Assembly: GCF_001653235.2 (NCBI RefSeq)
Contig: NC_035793.1
Coordinates: 2,170,001-2,234,000, forward strand
From: Pochonia chlamydosporia 170
Lineage: Eukaryota > Ascomycota > Sordariomycetes > Hypocreales > Clavicipitaceae
Direction of reading: 5' to 3'
Length of the DNA stretch: 64,000 bases
The notes beneath the pieces are model-generated. The model saw only the letters and a program-made list of their open reading frames with translations, searched no databases and was not told the DNA's origin. Below, piece after piece: positions 1-12,962 of this stretch (within the stretch, counting starts at the first letter, position 1; every line of letters starts with the position of its first letter). Both the position numbers and the translations under genes were made by a program.

Positions 1-2919
1 TTCTCCCGGGGAGAAAACTCCAATGAGGCTAACGTCACAAGCCACTGCATTTTATCTTTCTGCTCCACATCTAGGACAGGAAGGGCATCCAGGTTCATGT
101 GGGAGGCATTGAGAGCTGCAGGGAGGCCCTGTCTATCCAGCTTCGTAGGATAGATGAAATCTGAAAGGATTTCTGAGTCCTTGGAGCTAGCCACTGGTGC
201 AATGACCTCAACATAACCCGACTTCCTTGCAACTCTAGATCGGCTTCCCGCCTGAGTGACCGGTACTGGAAATCGAATAGGACACACCAATTTTTTATTG
301 CCGAAAATGACGTCCATGACAAAAGGATCTCGTTGCTGAATTTCGATTGGGACTTTGTCCTGTAGCAGTGTCTTACCCTTCTCCGAGAGAAGGTCAACAC
401 GGCCAGTTATCGTCGTAACCTCAGACTCAGAAGCAGGTACTTCCGCCACGATCTTGTTGCTAACATTGCCACTCGCCTCGTCAACAGAATCCTTGAAATT
501 CTGAATTCCTCCACATACAATCCGATGACCCGTAAGTCCCGGCAAGAGCTTCGTAATAAAGACTGTGGAAGAGGCTGAAATCTTTGTTTCAAAGACAGTC
601 ATCTCCATGCCTAGCGTTTGAGCATACAAGAGGGCAGCTTGGCCTGAGGGCGGTATGCAAATGCCAACCCGTGTGTCGGCAGGATCAACTTGCAAAGCAG
701 CCGTTGGGACAACAAACGATGCAATTAGGGGCGAGTTGCCTTGCCACCCTCGTTCGTCTTGTTCAACCACTATGGGTGTATTTTCATCCTCAGGCGAGTT
801 CTTGACTTTTCCAAAGACGATATGAACGTCACTGTACATGTTGTGCCACTGATTCGGTGAACCTGGACCAGCTCGAAGCGAGCCTAGCAGTGTTGGGGCA
901 GCCATCTTGCTAGACTGTGAGTCCTTGTATAGACGGTCAATAGCAGGTCGAGGAACAACTATTGTGACAGCCACAGCAAGAGGGATATTCTTCCAGAATC
1001 GGAACGGCCCTCCATTTGACAGTGTGTCGCCATCACCAAGCAGCCACGACTCGGTGCTCACGTCTTGCAGATGCATTTGGATCCCAAGCTCTTGAAGCTG
1101 GTTAGTTGATAGAGCTAGGGTTCTGTCTTGAGAAATCCTGTCGAGTAGTTGAGAGCAGACGGCCGGCCAATCCGTCTTGACTCGGTGCTTAACGACTTTC
1201 AGAAATGCGGAAAAACTCCCCCGATGAAAGTGAGTGTATGTTGAAGATCGCTCGAGTATCGAACTGGCATTTACTTTGAAGTTCTCCACCGAGAACATCT
1301 GCAGATAGATGTCAAAGAGGACCCGAACGAGCGCCGAGGTATCAATGTGAAGCTTCCCCCTGCCTCCCAACTGCCCCGACATCTGATCATCTCGCTTCCA
1401 CGCCAGACGACTGTGCAACTGCGCTTCCGGAGTTTGCAAGCCTTCACCAATCATACCCAGAAAGACCTCGTCGACATGAGATTCACACTTTGCGTTTGTC
1501 CAATACTGCACGGGACTGACACCAAAAAGGAGTAAAACAGTGGCAGGATGTCCGCAGAGGACCTTTTCAAACGCCTCTTGCTGCGACTTTCCTCGTTTCA
1601 AAAGAAACTCTGTATATATAGTAGCCCATGGCTCTGTCTTCAGCAACGAAGCCGTTGCAATGACGATGTTTAAAGCGCCAACATGATCAGAAAGATTGGA
1701 GCTGTCAACCACATCGAACGTCATCGGACCATTTGCATTCGGTCCATACTCGTCCCTATCCAAAGACAAGACCTTCAGATCCCACTGCCTCCGGTACCAA
1801 TTCGCAGATGGCTTGCCAGTGCTAGCGCAGTACTGCAAAGTGTGACAGCAGGCAAATACGTCAGCCACAAGAAACCGCAGCACGATCCTCCGACGCGCAA
1901 TCTCTTTGAACGCGGCAACCCACTCGAAGAATTGCGTCTTTGCAGCTTCCGCAATCTTGAAGTCCGTGTCCTCGTTGCCCTTCAGAGGCGAATTCTCAGC
2001 GAGCGGTGCAAAAGCAGTTGCCAAATGATATCCAAGCGTAGGATCGCTTCCGTAATGAAACACCTCAGTCTCCGAGACAAGACTAGCAAACATTGGATTC
2101 GGGATTCCAGCCTTGACGTAGTTTGGCGTGACGGTCCCAGTGGTGGAGTACGTTTGAAACGACTTGATCATATCACCGTGCGATTGCAACGACACTGGTG
2201 CTGAGGACCTCATACCCGTCAGATTGATGCCGCCTTTGCCCATAGTCGCCTCGAGTGCTTGAGATGTATTTCCCAAATGCTTCTTGAAAGAACTGGCGTA
2301 CGATGCAGTACCTCGATTCTCTGCACCGTACAGAATCCGGCGGCACACTTGATGGGTGTCATCAAGAGTATGTTGATCACAGAATTTTATCGTCTTTGCG
2401 TATGGGCCATTTTTCCACGCTTGGAGAGACTCCAACAGAGGCAGCAGTTTCTTCACATGCTCCAGAACAACTTCCCCAGCTTTATCATCGACATAAAGAT
2501 GGTAGTAAATCTCCCACAAATAATTCGGCGTGGCGTCATCATCAACAGCATCAAGAAGCAGCGTCAGAAAGAAAATATTTCGCCCTTGATGCCCGATTCG
2601 AGTCAGCGCTCATACACTCCAACAGTTAGTAGAATCACAGACTTACCGATGATTTTCTCATCATAATCACAGCAGGTAATGTCAATCTTCCTACTGACTG
2701 CCACTCATTAGTATTCCTGCATACCCCATGTCACATTAACGCCTTACCCAACCCTCTTTCCATGTAGGAAGTGAAAAGAATATTGCGAACATCGCCGCAC
2801 CCCACACTCAGGATATCTGCATCCTTTCCAATAGGGACACTGCGGGTGAGACTTGTAGCAGGTGTGTTGCCAATGGCATAAAGCCAGCTGAGACGACTGG
2901 CGACAGTAGGAGTAAGCAT
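1..2919 (-). CDS. DUF4470 domain protein, 3' end outside the window
   Basis: The gene reads leftward from ATG 2919. Exons are 2748-2919, 2647-2697 and 1-2584, the last still open at the window edge; the introns of 50 and 62 bp have good donors and CTAAT/CTGAC branch sites. About 935 residues are visible. The N-terminus has the features of the fungal DUF4470 domain: LYAIGNTPA, then LSVGCGDVRNILFTSY, then DITCCDYDEKIIGRNIFFLT. The first of these resembles a methyltransferase-like G-x-G-D fold and the last a D-E partner motif. The long remainder is typical of fungal DUF4470 proteins, many of which end in a MYND zinc finger; that end would lie outside the window and is not seen. Its molecular function is unknown to me. 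The family call is firm, the exon limits are good, and the role is open. Confidence 0.85.
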
Positions 2920-3744
2920 TTTCCGTCTTCTCCTATGGAAGGACGACGGGTGATTTGGGACGCCTAATTCATCTAAATCGATGGAGTAGAGATTAAAAAG
3001 AAAGTAAATAAAAGGCAATTGGCCCGAGTATATTTGTTGTTAGATCAAAAGATGGCCGCTCGTTGTGGAGAAAGTCAAGAAAGTCAGGACTCACAAGTCC
3101 AAATGCCCAACCCAAGCTCAAGCTTAAATTCTCAGTCACTTCCACTTTCGCCCCAACTTCAGCCACACCGCTTGCTTCAACACTTCAATGTTCACCTCAT
3201 CCTCACTTCACAGCCAACACATCACACGTCACACACATAGTCGCTGATATGTAAATTCAGAGTCACACATATCTCATATCTCAATGAAGGTCGATTCATA
3301 TTTCTAAAGTAAGAAGCCAAAGCAATAAACATCGTAACTCCAGCAGCGAAGAAACGCAGACGGCTCCATCGCCACTGCACCGGTGCTTTGTTCAAAATTC
3401 GACAATAAAAACATAAACCCGTTCGCCCCGCATCGAAATAGCAGATTTTCCCTTTACCCAGTCCCCCGTACTATACAAATTCTTTTGCCGTAGAAATAAC
3501 TCTCAAAAAGACCGCTGGGATTTCATTTCGAACGCTGACCTCGCCGAATCAAACCCCCAAGAAACTGAATGTTTGCAGACCAAGCTTCAGCCACTCTGTT
3601 CCAGATAAGAAAAGCAAAACCAAAAAGCCCATCATAGCCCATCGTACACCACAGGGAAGAAACGTAAAGTCATACTAATTAGGTACTGAGATGATTATGT
3701 GACTATAATGTAACAAGGCGAGCTGACGGTATATCCGAGCGAAA
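2920..3744. other. Intergenic: promoter of DUF4470 gene and 3' flank of ACE2
   Basis: Both neighbours lie on the minus strand, so this 825 bp stretch holds the upstream region of the DUF4470 gene and the 3' untranslated region of the ACE2-like gene. It is A/C-rich on the plus strand. I see no ORF with domain content, no RNA gene and no convincing repeat. Confidence 0.6.
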
Positions 3745-6170
3745 TCACGGGTTACTGAAGAACATGTCGTCATTGTTGGTGAACATGCCGACAGTGTTAT
3801 CAAATTCATCATCAAACTTATTTAGCATGAGCATGCTTGTTTCGCGATCCAGCTGCAACAGGCCGGCGTCTTCTTCGCTAAATTGTAGCAGCAAGTCCTC
3901 GGCTTGGTCACCCATACCCATAGGTAGAGTTCCATCCATACCGGACGAGTCAATCATGCTGTTTCCCGTTGACATGCCCGCCAAATCGTCAGCTCCAGAA
4001 GATGACGTATGGGGGTCCATATCAAAGAATTGGCCATGTGGTGGTGACGAAGACTGAGATAGCCCAGGTGGTGTGTTGTAATGGCTGACGCCGCTTTTTG
4101 CAGGTGATGCAGGATGTGACGGCATCTTGTCCATGATAGCCTCAGGTGACACATACGAGTGCACGCTGACAACTGAAGGAGAAGCAGCCATGCCTTGGCT
4201 AATTCCTTTGGGTACTAATGTAGGCATAGGAGCTGTTGACATGGATGGCATCCCATGACTTCTGTTCTTGGCAATTGTCATGTCCAACATGTCATCGAGC
4301 ATGTTATAATCGTTCTCAGGAGAATTGACGGCAGAGCTATCGGAATATCCGGACAGAGATGAAACTGAGCTAATGGACATGTTCTTCTTCCTGGTTCTTG
4401 CTGATTTCTCCATTCTGGTGTCCATATCTGGGCGATTCTTCCTGGGGCGGCCACGCTTGACGACCTTGCGGACAACTCCGTCGAAGGCACCGATACACAT
4501 GCCTCGTTGGCGGTGTCTGGTCAGAGCATCGTGACGGGCGAAGCTGTTCCCGCATTCGCAGGGATATGGCTTGATTCCGGTATGAATCTTGGCGTGTCTC
4601 TTGAGATCATGCTGACGCACAAAGCACTTCTTGCAGGTAGGGCATTGGTATTGTCGGTCGTTGAGGTGTGTTTGCACATGTGATTTGATGTTTTCCTTTC
4701 GTCCAAACTGCTTGCCGCAGTCTTCAAACAGGCAAACCCACTTGCCGTCCGTTGTCTCAGGGCTGTGGATATACTGAGAAATCTCCTCCGAAGTCACACC
4801 AGTATCTGTCCGAGTCTCATCAATGTTGATGTCAGCGATACTAGCTGCGCTGGCTATACTGGCAACAGACTCTGTGCGGCGGTGGAGAGAAGACTTTCCG
4901 GATTCGGCATTGGAGTCGGAATGAGGCACATGCTGAAGATCTAGCTTTCCATCGAAGACACCACCAAACTGGCCAATATACTGAGACTCAGGAGACGTGT
5001 GTTGAGACAAGTCCGAGAACGAGCGATTCGTATCCAGCTCAAATCTAGATACGTCATTTGGGTCTTCCATCTTGACAAACTCGTTTCGCATTTCGCTCAT
5101 GCTCATATAGTCTGAATTTTGCGACTCCAGGTTACTGAACGTCTTGGTATCAGGTATCGTGCTTGTCTTCGGCGGGCTAGGTACAGCGACGTTTTCTTCG
5201 GCTTGCTGTCTCATCTCTGCAAAGACTGATTGGGCTCGAGGAGCAGAGCGGTTGCTCCGGTTAGGCTTAATAGTTTCTTCCATTGACTCATCATAATCCT
5301 CGGCAAATCTCTCTGGTCTGGCTTCTTGCTTGGCCATACGGTCATGAGGTGTTTCCATTGGGGTAGGGGGATAGTAGTCTGAGCACAATATTGGTCAATA
5401 AATTTGAACTCCTTCGTCGGAGGTTAGGAAAACAGCTTACTAGTTCCATTCTGATTTAGTGGTGTGGTAGGTCTTTGATGCTCTTCAATACCCATGCTCT
5501 CAAACTTGTTTACACGCTCCATGATACCGTCGCTGATTCGCCTTGAATTTCGGCGACCATTTGCGTCATCAGCGGACCAAGCCTGGCCGGCAGGGCTGTC
5601 TGGAAAATTCATGAAGGTGGGAGTTGATAGAGCACTGTCATTGGAGTAGAGTTCAAAGGTTTTGCTCTCAGCCATATTATTGTAGAAGTTCTCCTGGTTT
5701 TTCTGCATCATCATGTCCAATTGGGATCCGTATGGAAACCGGAAAGCATTGGCGTCGAAACATGATGACGAGTCGAACCGTTGTGTCTGAGGAGTTCCAT
5801 GTGGCGAGATCAAGAAGCTCTCATTGTCGTTAGATGCCATGGAGGCATATTGCATTTGGTTGGGGCCCGGGCGTGCTTGGGTGCGTTGCTGCTGCGCTTC
5901 TCGCAGAACGTTATGCTGCGAAGTATTTGCTAGTCCTGTATTGTTAGTAGTCATTCTTACCTTATTCAAGTCCTGCCGTGCTGTCTGTGGTGTCGTCTGT
6001 TGTCGTCTGATATCGAGACTTAGACCGCGCCGGTGGGCAGCGGCTTGTCGTCTGTTGTTGGCATTGGGCAGTGGTGAGATATTCGCGCCTTCGAAGGCAG
6101 AGGGTGTCGAATTCTGGCGGCGGTGTTGCCTCTGCCTGGCTTGAATACTCGTTGGCGGATTGGACAGCAT
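3745..6170 (-). CDS. ACE2: Swi5/Ace2-type C2H2 zinc-finger transcription factor
   Basis: Exons 5441-6170 and 3745-5378 are joined by a 62 bp intron (GTAAGC...CTCAG) and give 787 residues. Three consecutive C2H2 fingers sit near residues 455-537: CLFEDCGKQF..H..H, CPTCKKCF..H..H and a third, CECGNSFARHDALTRHRQRGMC. They are followed by a basic linker with GRPRKNRP. This finger trio and basic tail are characteristic of fungal Swi5/Ace2 proteins, which in yeasts drive genes for septum degradation and cell separation after mitosis. The rest is low-complexity, rich in Ser, Asn and Pro, as expected for a regulated factor. The N-terminus has a basic GLSLDIRR segment. The start at 6170 is the first ATG of the long exon; an upstream non-coding exon cannot be excluded. 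The call to family is strong, but orthology to Ace2 rather than Swi5 is a convention. Confidence 0.88.
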
Positions 6171-8751
6171 ATTTGTTGCAAGGGAGTCCGGATGGTGGAA
6201 GTTGTCGTCGGTCGATGGTTTTTGTCGATGGGGAACCGTCTAGGTCCGAAACTGGCCTCGTTTGTCAACATGCGTCGTTCCTCGTGTTGACACGGCCATC
6301 TCGAGGAGCAAAACTCACCTCACGCAGCGCAAGCACAGGGCGCCGGGCTAAAGAAGAGTGGTTGTGCTCAGTCGGGTGCGACCTTTGCACGTATATCGCA
6401 GTGTTTCTGTAAGTATGGCCTTGTTCAGGCTAAGAACAGTGTGTCAAGGAGAAGAGCTTAGGCCAATGGAGGTTTCTCCCCCGAAAGCCGGAGTTTTTGA
6501 AGATGCAGGTATTCTCAATCTCTATTTGAAGTCAATAGAAGAGTAGCAATGGAGTTTTGGGAAGTGGATTCAGAATGCAGGCATGAATGGACGAAAGAGC
6601 AGCTGGGCATGATGGTGGTGTAATTGATCCCAGCAATTGTTGACTCGGTCGCCATGGCAACAGACTTGGCCATTCAGAGCCTCCCTCCCTCCATCACAGT
6701 CTCCCTCCCTCACACACCACACCAAACCACATCCATCACGTCACCCTGGCGCCGCGGCCTAGCAGGCACCATGTCTCAAATATCTGATCACCGTAATGAG
6801 CTGGCCTGTGCAATCCAATACATCATGGTACCTCCCGATTTAGCCAGCGTCTAACTGGCGCCGCATGCATGATGCCATGCTGTTGCCGCGGGTGGCTTGC
6901 AGCTGGGAGATTCGCAAGAAAGAAACAATCAATCAATCATGGCAATTATTGCCAATTCCACCTTTCACAGAATATTTTTGGTATACAGCCATTTTGCTCA
7001 AGTGGAAGACTCCATGGTCTCCCTTCTTTATCTCGCTTAGGCCCCATGCACTTTCGTTCGTCCTGTCTTGTTTCATGTCGCTATCTCAGATGCACTGTTC
7101 ACTCGACAATGGATGGAGCTTTTCTGATATCCCTCGGGACAGATGAGACAGACCAATGCACTGGCTTTTGCCCAGAACGATGATACACGCTGGACAATGG
7201 AGATGGTACGACAGGTCCAGTTCGTTTTTGGACCTACCTACTCTGTACCGCGAGAAGTTTTGACTCGCAATACAATGACTGGTGTAACGGGTTGGTATCA
7301 AAGATTCTAGCTCCAGTGTAGTATCCCTGCTCCGTCCATAAACAGCTAAATACATGTAGTTATTCGGCATTGCTTTCGTTTCCTGCGCCGAATGCCTAAG
7401 ACAGCCACCACTACACAAGGGAGGCTGTAGAGAAAATTAAGGTTTCGCTACTAAGCTCTGTAAGGACTGTCTTGATGTCATAGAATAGTTGCCTTGGTGT
7501 TTCGATCCTCGGTGTTTTCGACCAAAGCTCCGGAAGTCTTTGCTTCCACGCCCATACCAGACTTTTTGTGAGTAGGCTGATGCTGGAGAATTGAGTGTCA
7601 TCATGTTATCAGGCCACACTATGTTCACCGAATCACCGATCAACCAATTGAGTTAAAATTCAGCATGAAGGATAATGTATTGCCATCCACATGGCAGGAT
7701 ATGTGGGTGTGTGTCTAATTCCAAATGTTTGTATACTCACACGATGTGCTTCTTTGCCCTTTCTTGTATAGTATGATTTTGGTCCTCATCGCGTGATGAC
7801 ATGGTCGATTCACATGGTGGGCTCCATGGTCTTAGGAACTGAACCAGTAAACAGTTACAATATTCGTGGGCATAAGATGTTGGCTAGAGAACAGCATGGG
7901 AAAGAGCTACAGACAAGTGTGGCGTGATTTCGGGTCATGAAGTATTTGAATGTTGGTTGATAAAGTTCTAAAGTTTGTATGCAAAGTTAACCAGAGCAGC
8001 TGGTCTACCTCGGAAGCGGCTTATTCAATGTTGTGTTTTGTCATTGTGCCTGGTCCCTTTTCTGGTGGAATAAAAATGGAGACAATCATTAAAACTAGGC
8101 GCAGCTGTCTAGGAGAAACAGCACAGAACGGGACATTGGAACATGAACCCCTTTTTATTATTTACCTACATACTCTGTAGCTGCCCATTCCATTCTCCGA
8201 GTAGCATCCAATGCTTGCACCCGACCATGTCACTATGAAGTTATCAGTCAGGCTCAGCTGTCTAACTGGTTATGAACTGCGTCCATATGGCAACATGGAG
8301 TAAATAAAACCAGCCGTGTTCATTGTTTTCAATGATCAGATTGGAAATCCCAGCGCCACCAACTAGAAAATAAAGTGGCGCCATCACAGGCAAGTGACCA
8401 CTCACAGAGCTCCATTCCCCTCCAACGGATCCCTGTCACCTTGACAACGTGACGCTGCAAAAGACTGTCCTGGTGCTCGGCCATTTGGTCCAGTCCAGTC
8501 CAGTCACAAGGGTCTTGGACGCCGTGAACGCGGTAACCAATCTGCTGGACCAGACAGGCCACCAGAACACCAGACCACCAGAGCCCCGTCCTCGCCTTTG
8601 CTCACTTGTGAAAATCCCGCCAGTGTCCCTGTATTGTGCTTTTGCATCTGCCGTCTGGCCTTAGCAGTCCTGCAGACCGCCAGAGTCGTCTCTGATCTCA
8701 TCCTCAGCGAGTCTTTCTGTTCAGGAGATACCGACCACAACACCATCCAAC
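6171..8751. other. Intergenic: divergent upstream region of ACE2 and the CBS-PB1 gene
   Basis: These 2.6 kb lie between two genes read away from each other. Short frames occur on both strands, but none has a recognisable domain or a coherent splice pattern. A pyrimidine tract (CCTCCCT units) lies at about 6680-6716. GTCCA units repeat at about 8488-8506, and CCAG-rich sequence lies just upstream of the CBS-PB1 start. The length suggests a long ACE2 5' leader or promoter, which is an inference. Confidence 0.5.
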
Positions 8752-10941
8752 ATGTCAGGCAACACCATGAGAGGGACGCCCAACCGTAACCAGGGCAGGG
8801 GCAACATCCCCTTCACCACCAACAGTCCGGCCAATTCCAACATCCCTCGCCCAGTTCTGGATAGCCAGCCTAGTGAGACGAGCTCCTCTGTCAGTGCCAG
8901 TCGGCAGAAGCAGTCCAAGCGTGATGAGGTACGTTCAATTGGGACAAGCTGTCTCTTGGAGCAGCCACCGTTGGAGCTGCAGTTGCTGTCAGATGGTCCC
9001 AAAAGCTTAGATGAAGCTAACTCTGTGGCTTCAAGGCTATCCGCAGGAAAATGGAGAACGATCTCTCCAAGAAGAAGCACTTAACGAATCGCGCCAGACA
9101 TTCTCGCAAAGCCCCTCCGGGCACTGTGCTGGCCCTCAAGCCAAGCCAGGCTTTGCAGATCAAGCCCCAAACCACCGTATCCGAGGCTGCCCAGCTCATG
9201 GCTGCGAAACGAGAGGACTGTGTACTGGTTACTGACGATGATGATCGTATTGCTGGTATCTTCACCGCCAAGGATCTTGCCTTCCGTGTGGTTGGAGCTG
9301 GACATAAGGCGGCCAATGTCACCATCGCCGAAATCATGACCAAGAACCCACTCTGCGCTAGAACCGATACGAGTGCTACAGACGCCCTAGATCTCATGGT
9401 TCGAAAAGGATTCCGTCACTTGCCCGTGATGGATGAGAATCAGGACATTTCTGGTGTGTTGGATATTACAAAATGCTTCTACGATGCCATGGAGAAGTTG
9501 GAGCGAGCATATTCTTCTTCAAGAAAGCTCTATGATGCCTTGGAAGGTGTTCACTCGGAGCTTGGAGCTTCCCAACCCCAGCAGATTATTCAGTATGTCG
9601 AGGCACTTCGATCCAAAATGTCGGGGCCGACTCTTGAATCCGTCCTGAACGGCATTCCCCCAACTACCGTTAGTGTCAGGACTTCAGTCAAGGAGGCTGC
9701 AGCCCTGATGAAGGAGAATCACACCACTGCCGTCCTGGTACAAGATGGAGGCGCCATCACTGGTATTTTCACTAGCAAGGATGTCGTTTTGCGTGTAATT
9801 GCTCCTGGTCTTGATCCCGCAAACTGTAGCGTTGTCCGAGTCATGACGCCTCATCCGGATTTCGCCCCCATGGATATGACCATCCAAGCAGCCCTGCGCA
9901 AGATGCATGGTGAGTCTTAATCCCGTACCCTTTTTGTTTCTAATTCGCGATAGGCTAATTTAAGCAATAATAGATGGCCACTATCTTAATCTACCCGTTA
10001 TGAATGACGGTGGAGAGATCGTTGGCATGGTTGATGTCCTCAAGCTGACTTATGCCACTCTGGAGCAAATCAACACCATGTCTAGTGGAGATGGTGAAGG
10101 TCCTGCCTGGAACAAGTTTTGGCTCTCAATTGATCATGAGACGGAATCAATGATGTCTGGCGAAGGCAGCCACAGCCATCATCACACCAACCTCGGATCT
10201 CGCATGATGTCTCCTGATGTGACTAGGGAGCGCCTCGGAGACAGTGTGGCTCCTGGCGATTCTGCATCTCATGTCGGCATCGACTCGCCTCCACGATCTA
10301 TTGCGCCTGAGATCCCGGAACAGAATCCAGCAGAAGTCCCGTTCCCATTCAAGTTCAAGGCCCCGTCAGGCCGAGTACATCGCCTGCAGGTGGTGGCTGC
10401 CCAGGGTATTGAGGCCTTTGTTGCCGCTGTAGCGGCTAAGCTGGGCAACGAGGTCGATGCAATTGGAGGTGTCCCAGTTGTGGAGGAAGGCAAAATGAGT
10501 GGCAGCGGGTTCGCTCTCAGCTATATGGATAACGAAGGCGACACGGTCTCCATTACTACCGACAATGACCTACTTGAAGCCATCCTTCTGGCTCGTCAAA
10601 GCCGTCACGAGAAGGTTGATCTCTACGCCCATGATCCTGAGAAACCACCTGTCGCACCGCCCGCACCCGTTGAGACGCCAGTCATCCCCACCCCGCCAAC
10701 CTCTACAGCCTCTGGTCTCCGTGAACGCCGAAGAGCCTACGATGACGACGAGGATGAGGACGAGGATGACGATGACGAAGATGGAGCCCCAGTCCGACGC
10801 TCGCGACGGACGAGAAACGCGCATGCTCAAGACCAGATTATTGCTGGAGTACCTAATGATCTTCTGCTTCCTGGTGCCATTGTGACATTGGCAGTGGTCA
10901 TTGTTGGTGTTTTTACAATTGCAAGGGCAACCAGCAGGTAA
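8752..10941 (+). CDS. Four-CBS plus PB1 domain protein with C-terminal membrane anchor
   Basis: Exons 8752-8928, 9036-9909 and 9974-10941 (introns 107 and 64 bp) encode 672 residues. Two CBS pairs lie at about residues 100-210 and 265-390, with repeated phrases GIFTAKDLAFRVV, GIFTSKDVVLRVI and GMVDVLKLTY. A PB1 domain follows at about 472-567 (FKFKAPSGRVHRLQV ... SYMDNEGDTVSITTDNDLLEA). Then come a Pro-rich stretch, an acidic D/E run at about 605-622 and a basic RRSRRTR. One hydrophobic segment lies at about 647-668, five residues before the end. CBS pairs usually bind adenosine nucleotides, and PB1 mediates pairing with other PB1 proteins. The S. pombe relative is Mug70. The terminal hydrophobic helix suggests a tail-anchored protein facing the cytosol. 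Partner and ligand are unknown. Confidence 0.9.
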
Positions 10942-11368
10942 TATGAGCTGATGTAGCTCCTTGCGCCACTAACGAAGTTACGAGGTCGAGAGTGCGCGAC
11001 TGTAAATATACATAGCAAGTTTTTTGTATCTTATAGAAGCTCCTTTTTGTAATAGTTTCCAGCTATAAATTGTATTAAGCCTTTTATATTATCGCCTGTT
11101 GTCACAAGTGGCCGAAGGTATCTGAGTTCCAACACTGTTCACTTTAGGAACCTCACCGGTTTGTAAATAAAAGTGGGGACAGACATCAAGCACTTGTATG
11201 GAGGTCTTGAAGTCAGGAATGGGGCCGGAAAAATGGGTTCTCCGGTGTACACCAGCAGCTACAACCCCCTGCAAACCGTTTGTTAAATGCTGCTTAAATT
11301 TTGGTTGTTGTCAGGGTAGACATTCAAGAATTGAACGAGAGCAACGGAACTCGTCACGATACGACACT
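10942..11368. other. Intergenic between CBS-PB1 gene and MRP4
   Basis: This 427 bp stretch holds the 3' flank of the CBS-PB1 gene, which is AT-rich near 11000-11090, and the promoter or leader of MRP4. The MRP4 frame stays open upstream to another in-frame ATG at 11198. I did not use that ATG, because the peptide from 11369 looks like a mitochondrial presequence. Confidence 0.5.
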
Positions 11369-12962
11369 ATGATACTGAGAAACGTCGCCGTGCGGCATGG
11401 TGAGTCAATTAGACCTACAACATTGCATCACAAATGCTTATGCAGCAAAATAGGCCGCGCATTGGCGCCTCCCATGACACGATCAGCCTTGCGAATGCTG
11501 TCGACCGAAGCGAACAACCAGAGCACATCCAATCCAGCCCCCAATGGGCCAGTGCAGTCACTGCCTACGACGCAATCCTCACCTGCCGAGTCCAAGATCC
11601 TTTCTGCAGCATCATCCAAGAAGAGAAGGCAAAAGGTCGTGGACGAGTTCATCATGAGCCTCGGTACGGATTCTGCCCAGGAGCGCTCCGGAGCGTCTTG
11701 GACAACGGCACACCAGATTGGAAACGTAGGCCAAGAATTGGCGCCGGCACAACAGTTTGCATTGTTTCAAAGAATTCAGAAGAACACACGGAGCCTTGGA
11801 TCCCGGGTGGAAAAGCGTTACATACCGACTGAGCTGATTAGCAACCCTCCTGGGCCGGAGGACGTGTCGTTGGAACTGCTGATGGCTTCGCAAGCACATA
11901 TGGGGCACAACACCTCACTTTGGAATCCTGCCAACTCGCGGTACATCTATGGTGTTCGACAGGGTATTCACATTATCGCTCTTGAGACTATTGCTGCACA
12001 TCTGCGACGAGCGGCACGGGTTGTGGAGGATGTGTCGTATCGAGGTGGTGTTATTCTTTTCGTTGGTACCCGCAAGGGCCAGATGGAGATTGTCACAAAA
12101 GCTGCTGAGTTGGCCGGTGCTTGCCACCTGTTCACCAAGTGGACGCCGGGAGCCATCACCAACCGAGACGTGATCCTGCAGAGTCAGGCTACCAAGGTTG
12201 TGAATCACCTCGACTCCGAATTGGATGGCTTTGATCAGTATAAGGGCAACGCTCGGCCGTTGCTGCCTGATTTGGTCGTTTGCCTGAATCCCCTGGAAAA
12301 CTATACCATGTTGTACGAGTGTGGTCTCAAGAATATTCCGACAATTGGTGTCATTGATACCAACGTTGATCCTTCCTGGGTTACCTACACTATCCCCGCC
12401 AATGATGACAGGTATGCCTTTCCCCTATTTTTTCTGGATATTGTTATCATTCCGACGGTCATATCCTGAGCTTTGCTAACTGATTGAATCCAGTCTACGA
12501 GCCATGGCTGTCGTTGCTGGTGTTCTGGGTAAGGCCGGACAAAGGGGCAAGCAGCGTCGACTTCAAGACGCTTCCAAGGGTGATGTTTCATGGAACACCC
12601 CGCCTGAATTGGTGAGGCATATGCAGAAGGAAGTAAAGATGGCAATCGCGAACCGTAAAGAAGTCATGGGCCGAATGCAGTCTAATGTTCAGGGTTTCAC
12701 CGAAGAGGAACAAAAACTTATGAGACTCGGAAATAAGGATGTGGACGTGGAAATCAGCGAAGACGATATGGTCAAGATGCTTGGGGAGACTGCGTTGAAT
12801 GATGCCACAGATGCTGCTGTCAAGGCAGGCGATGTGCCTTTGCCGAAGGAGCAGTCAAGAGGCAAGGTGGGGAGTCAACTTGCAGATATTGAGGCGCAGC
12901 TGCAACGAGTCCAGCAGCAGACTACGCATATCGAGCTGGCCGTGGGTGGCAAACAGAAGTGA
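11369..12962 (+). CDS. MRP4: Mitochondrial small-subunit ribosomal protein uS2m
   Basis: Exons 11369-12411 and 12494-12962 are joined by an 82 bp intron and give 503 residues. The N-terminus is rich in Arg, Ser and Leu and almost free of acidic residues, and it includes TRSALRMLSTEA, as expected for import into mitochondria. The central region carries the S2 family signature: LLMASQAHMGHNTSLWNP, YIYGVRQGIHIIALE, ILFVGTRKGQ and the NRDVILQ/PDLVVCLNPLENYTML segment, then IPTIGVIDTNVDPSWVTYTIPANDDS spanning the splice junction. A lysine- and glutamine-rich C-terminal extension of about 150 residues follows, common in fungal homologues. It should bind 15S rRNA in the mitoribosomal small subunit. 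The start at 11369 is chosen over 11198 because only the former begins directly with the presequence. Confidence 0.9.

Noticed and set aside
1683..2666. Two long plus-strand frames (173 and 135 codons)
   Set aside because: They lie antisense to the DUF4470 coding exon, whose frame is continuous and carries family motifs.
11198..11368. Upstream in-frame ATG for MRP4 at 11198
   Set aside because: It would add 57 residues (with Cys and Pro) before a clear mitochondrial presequence.
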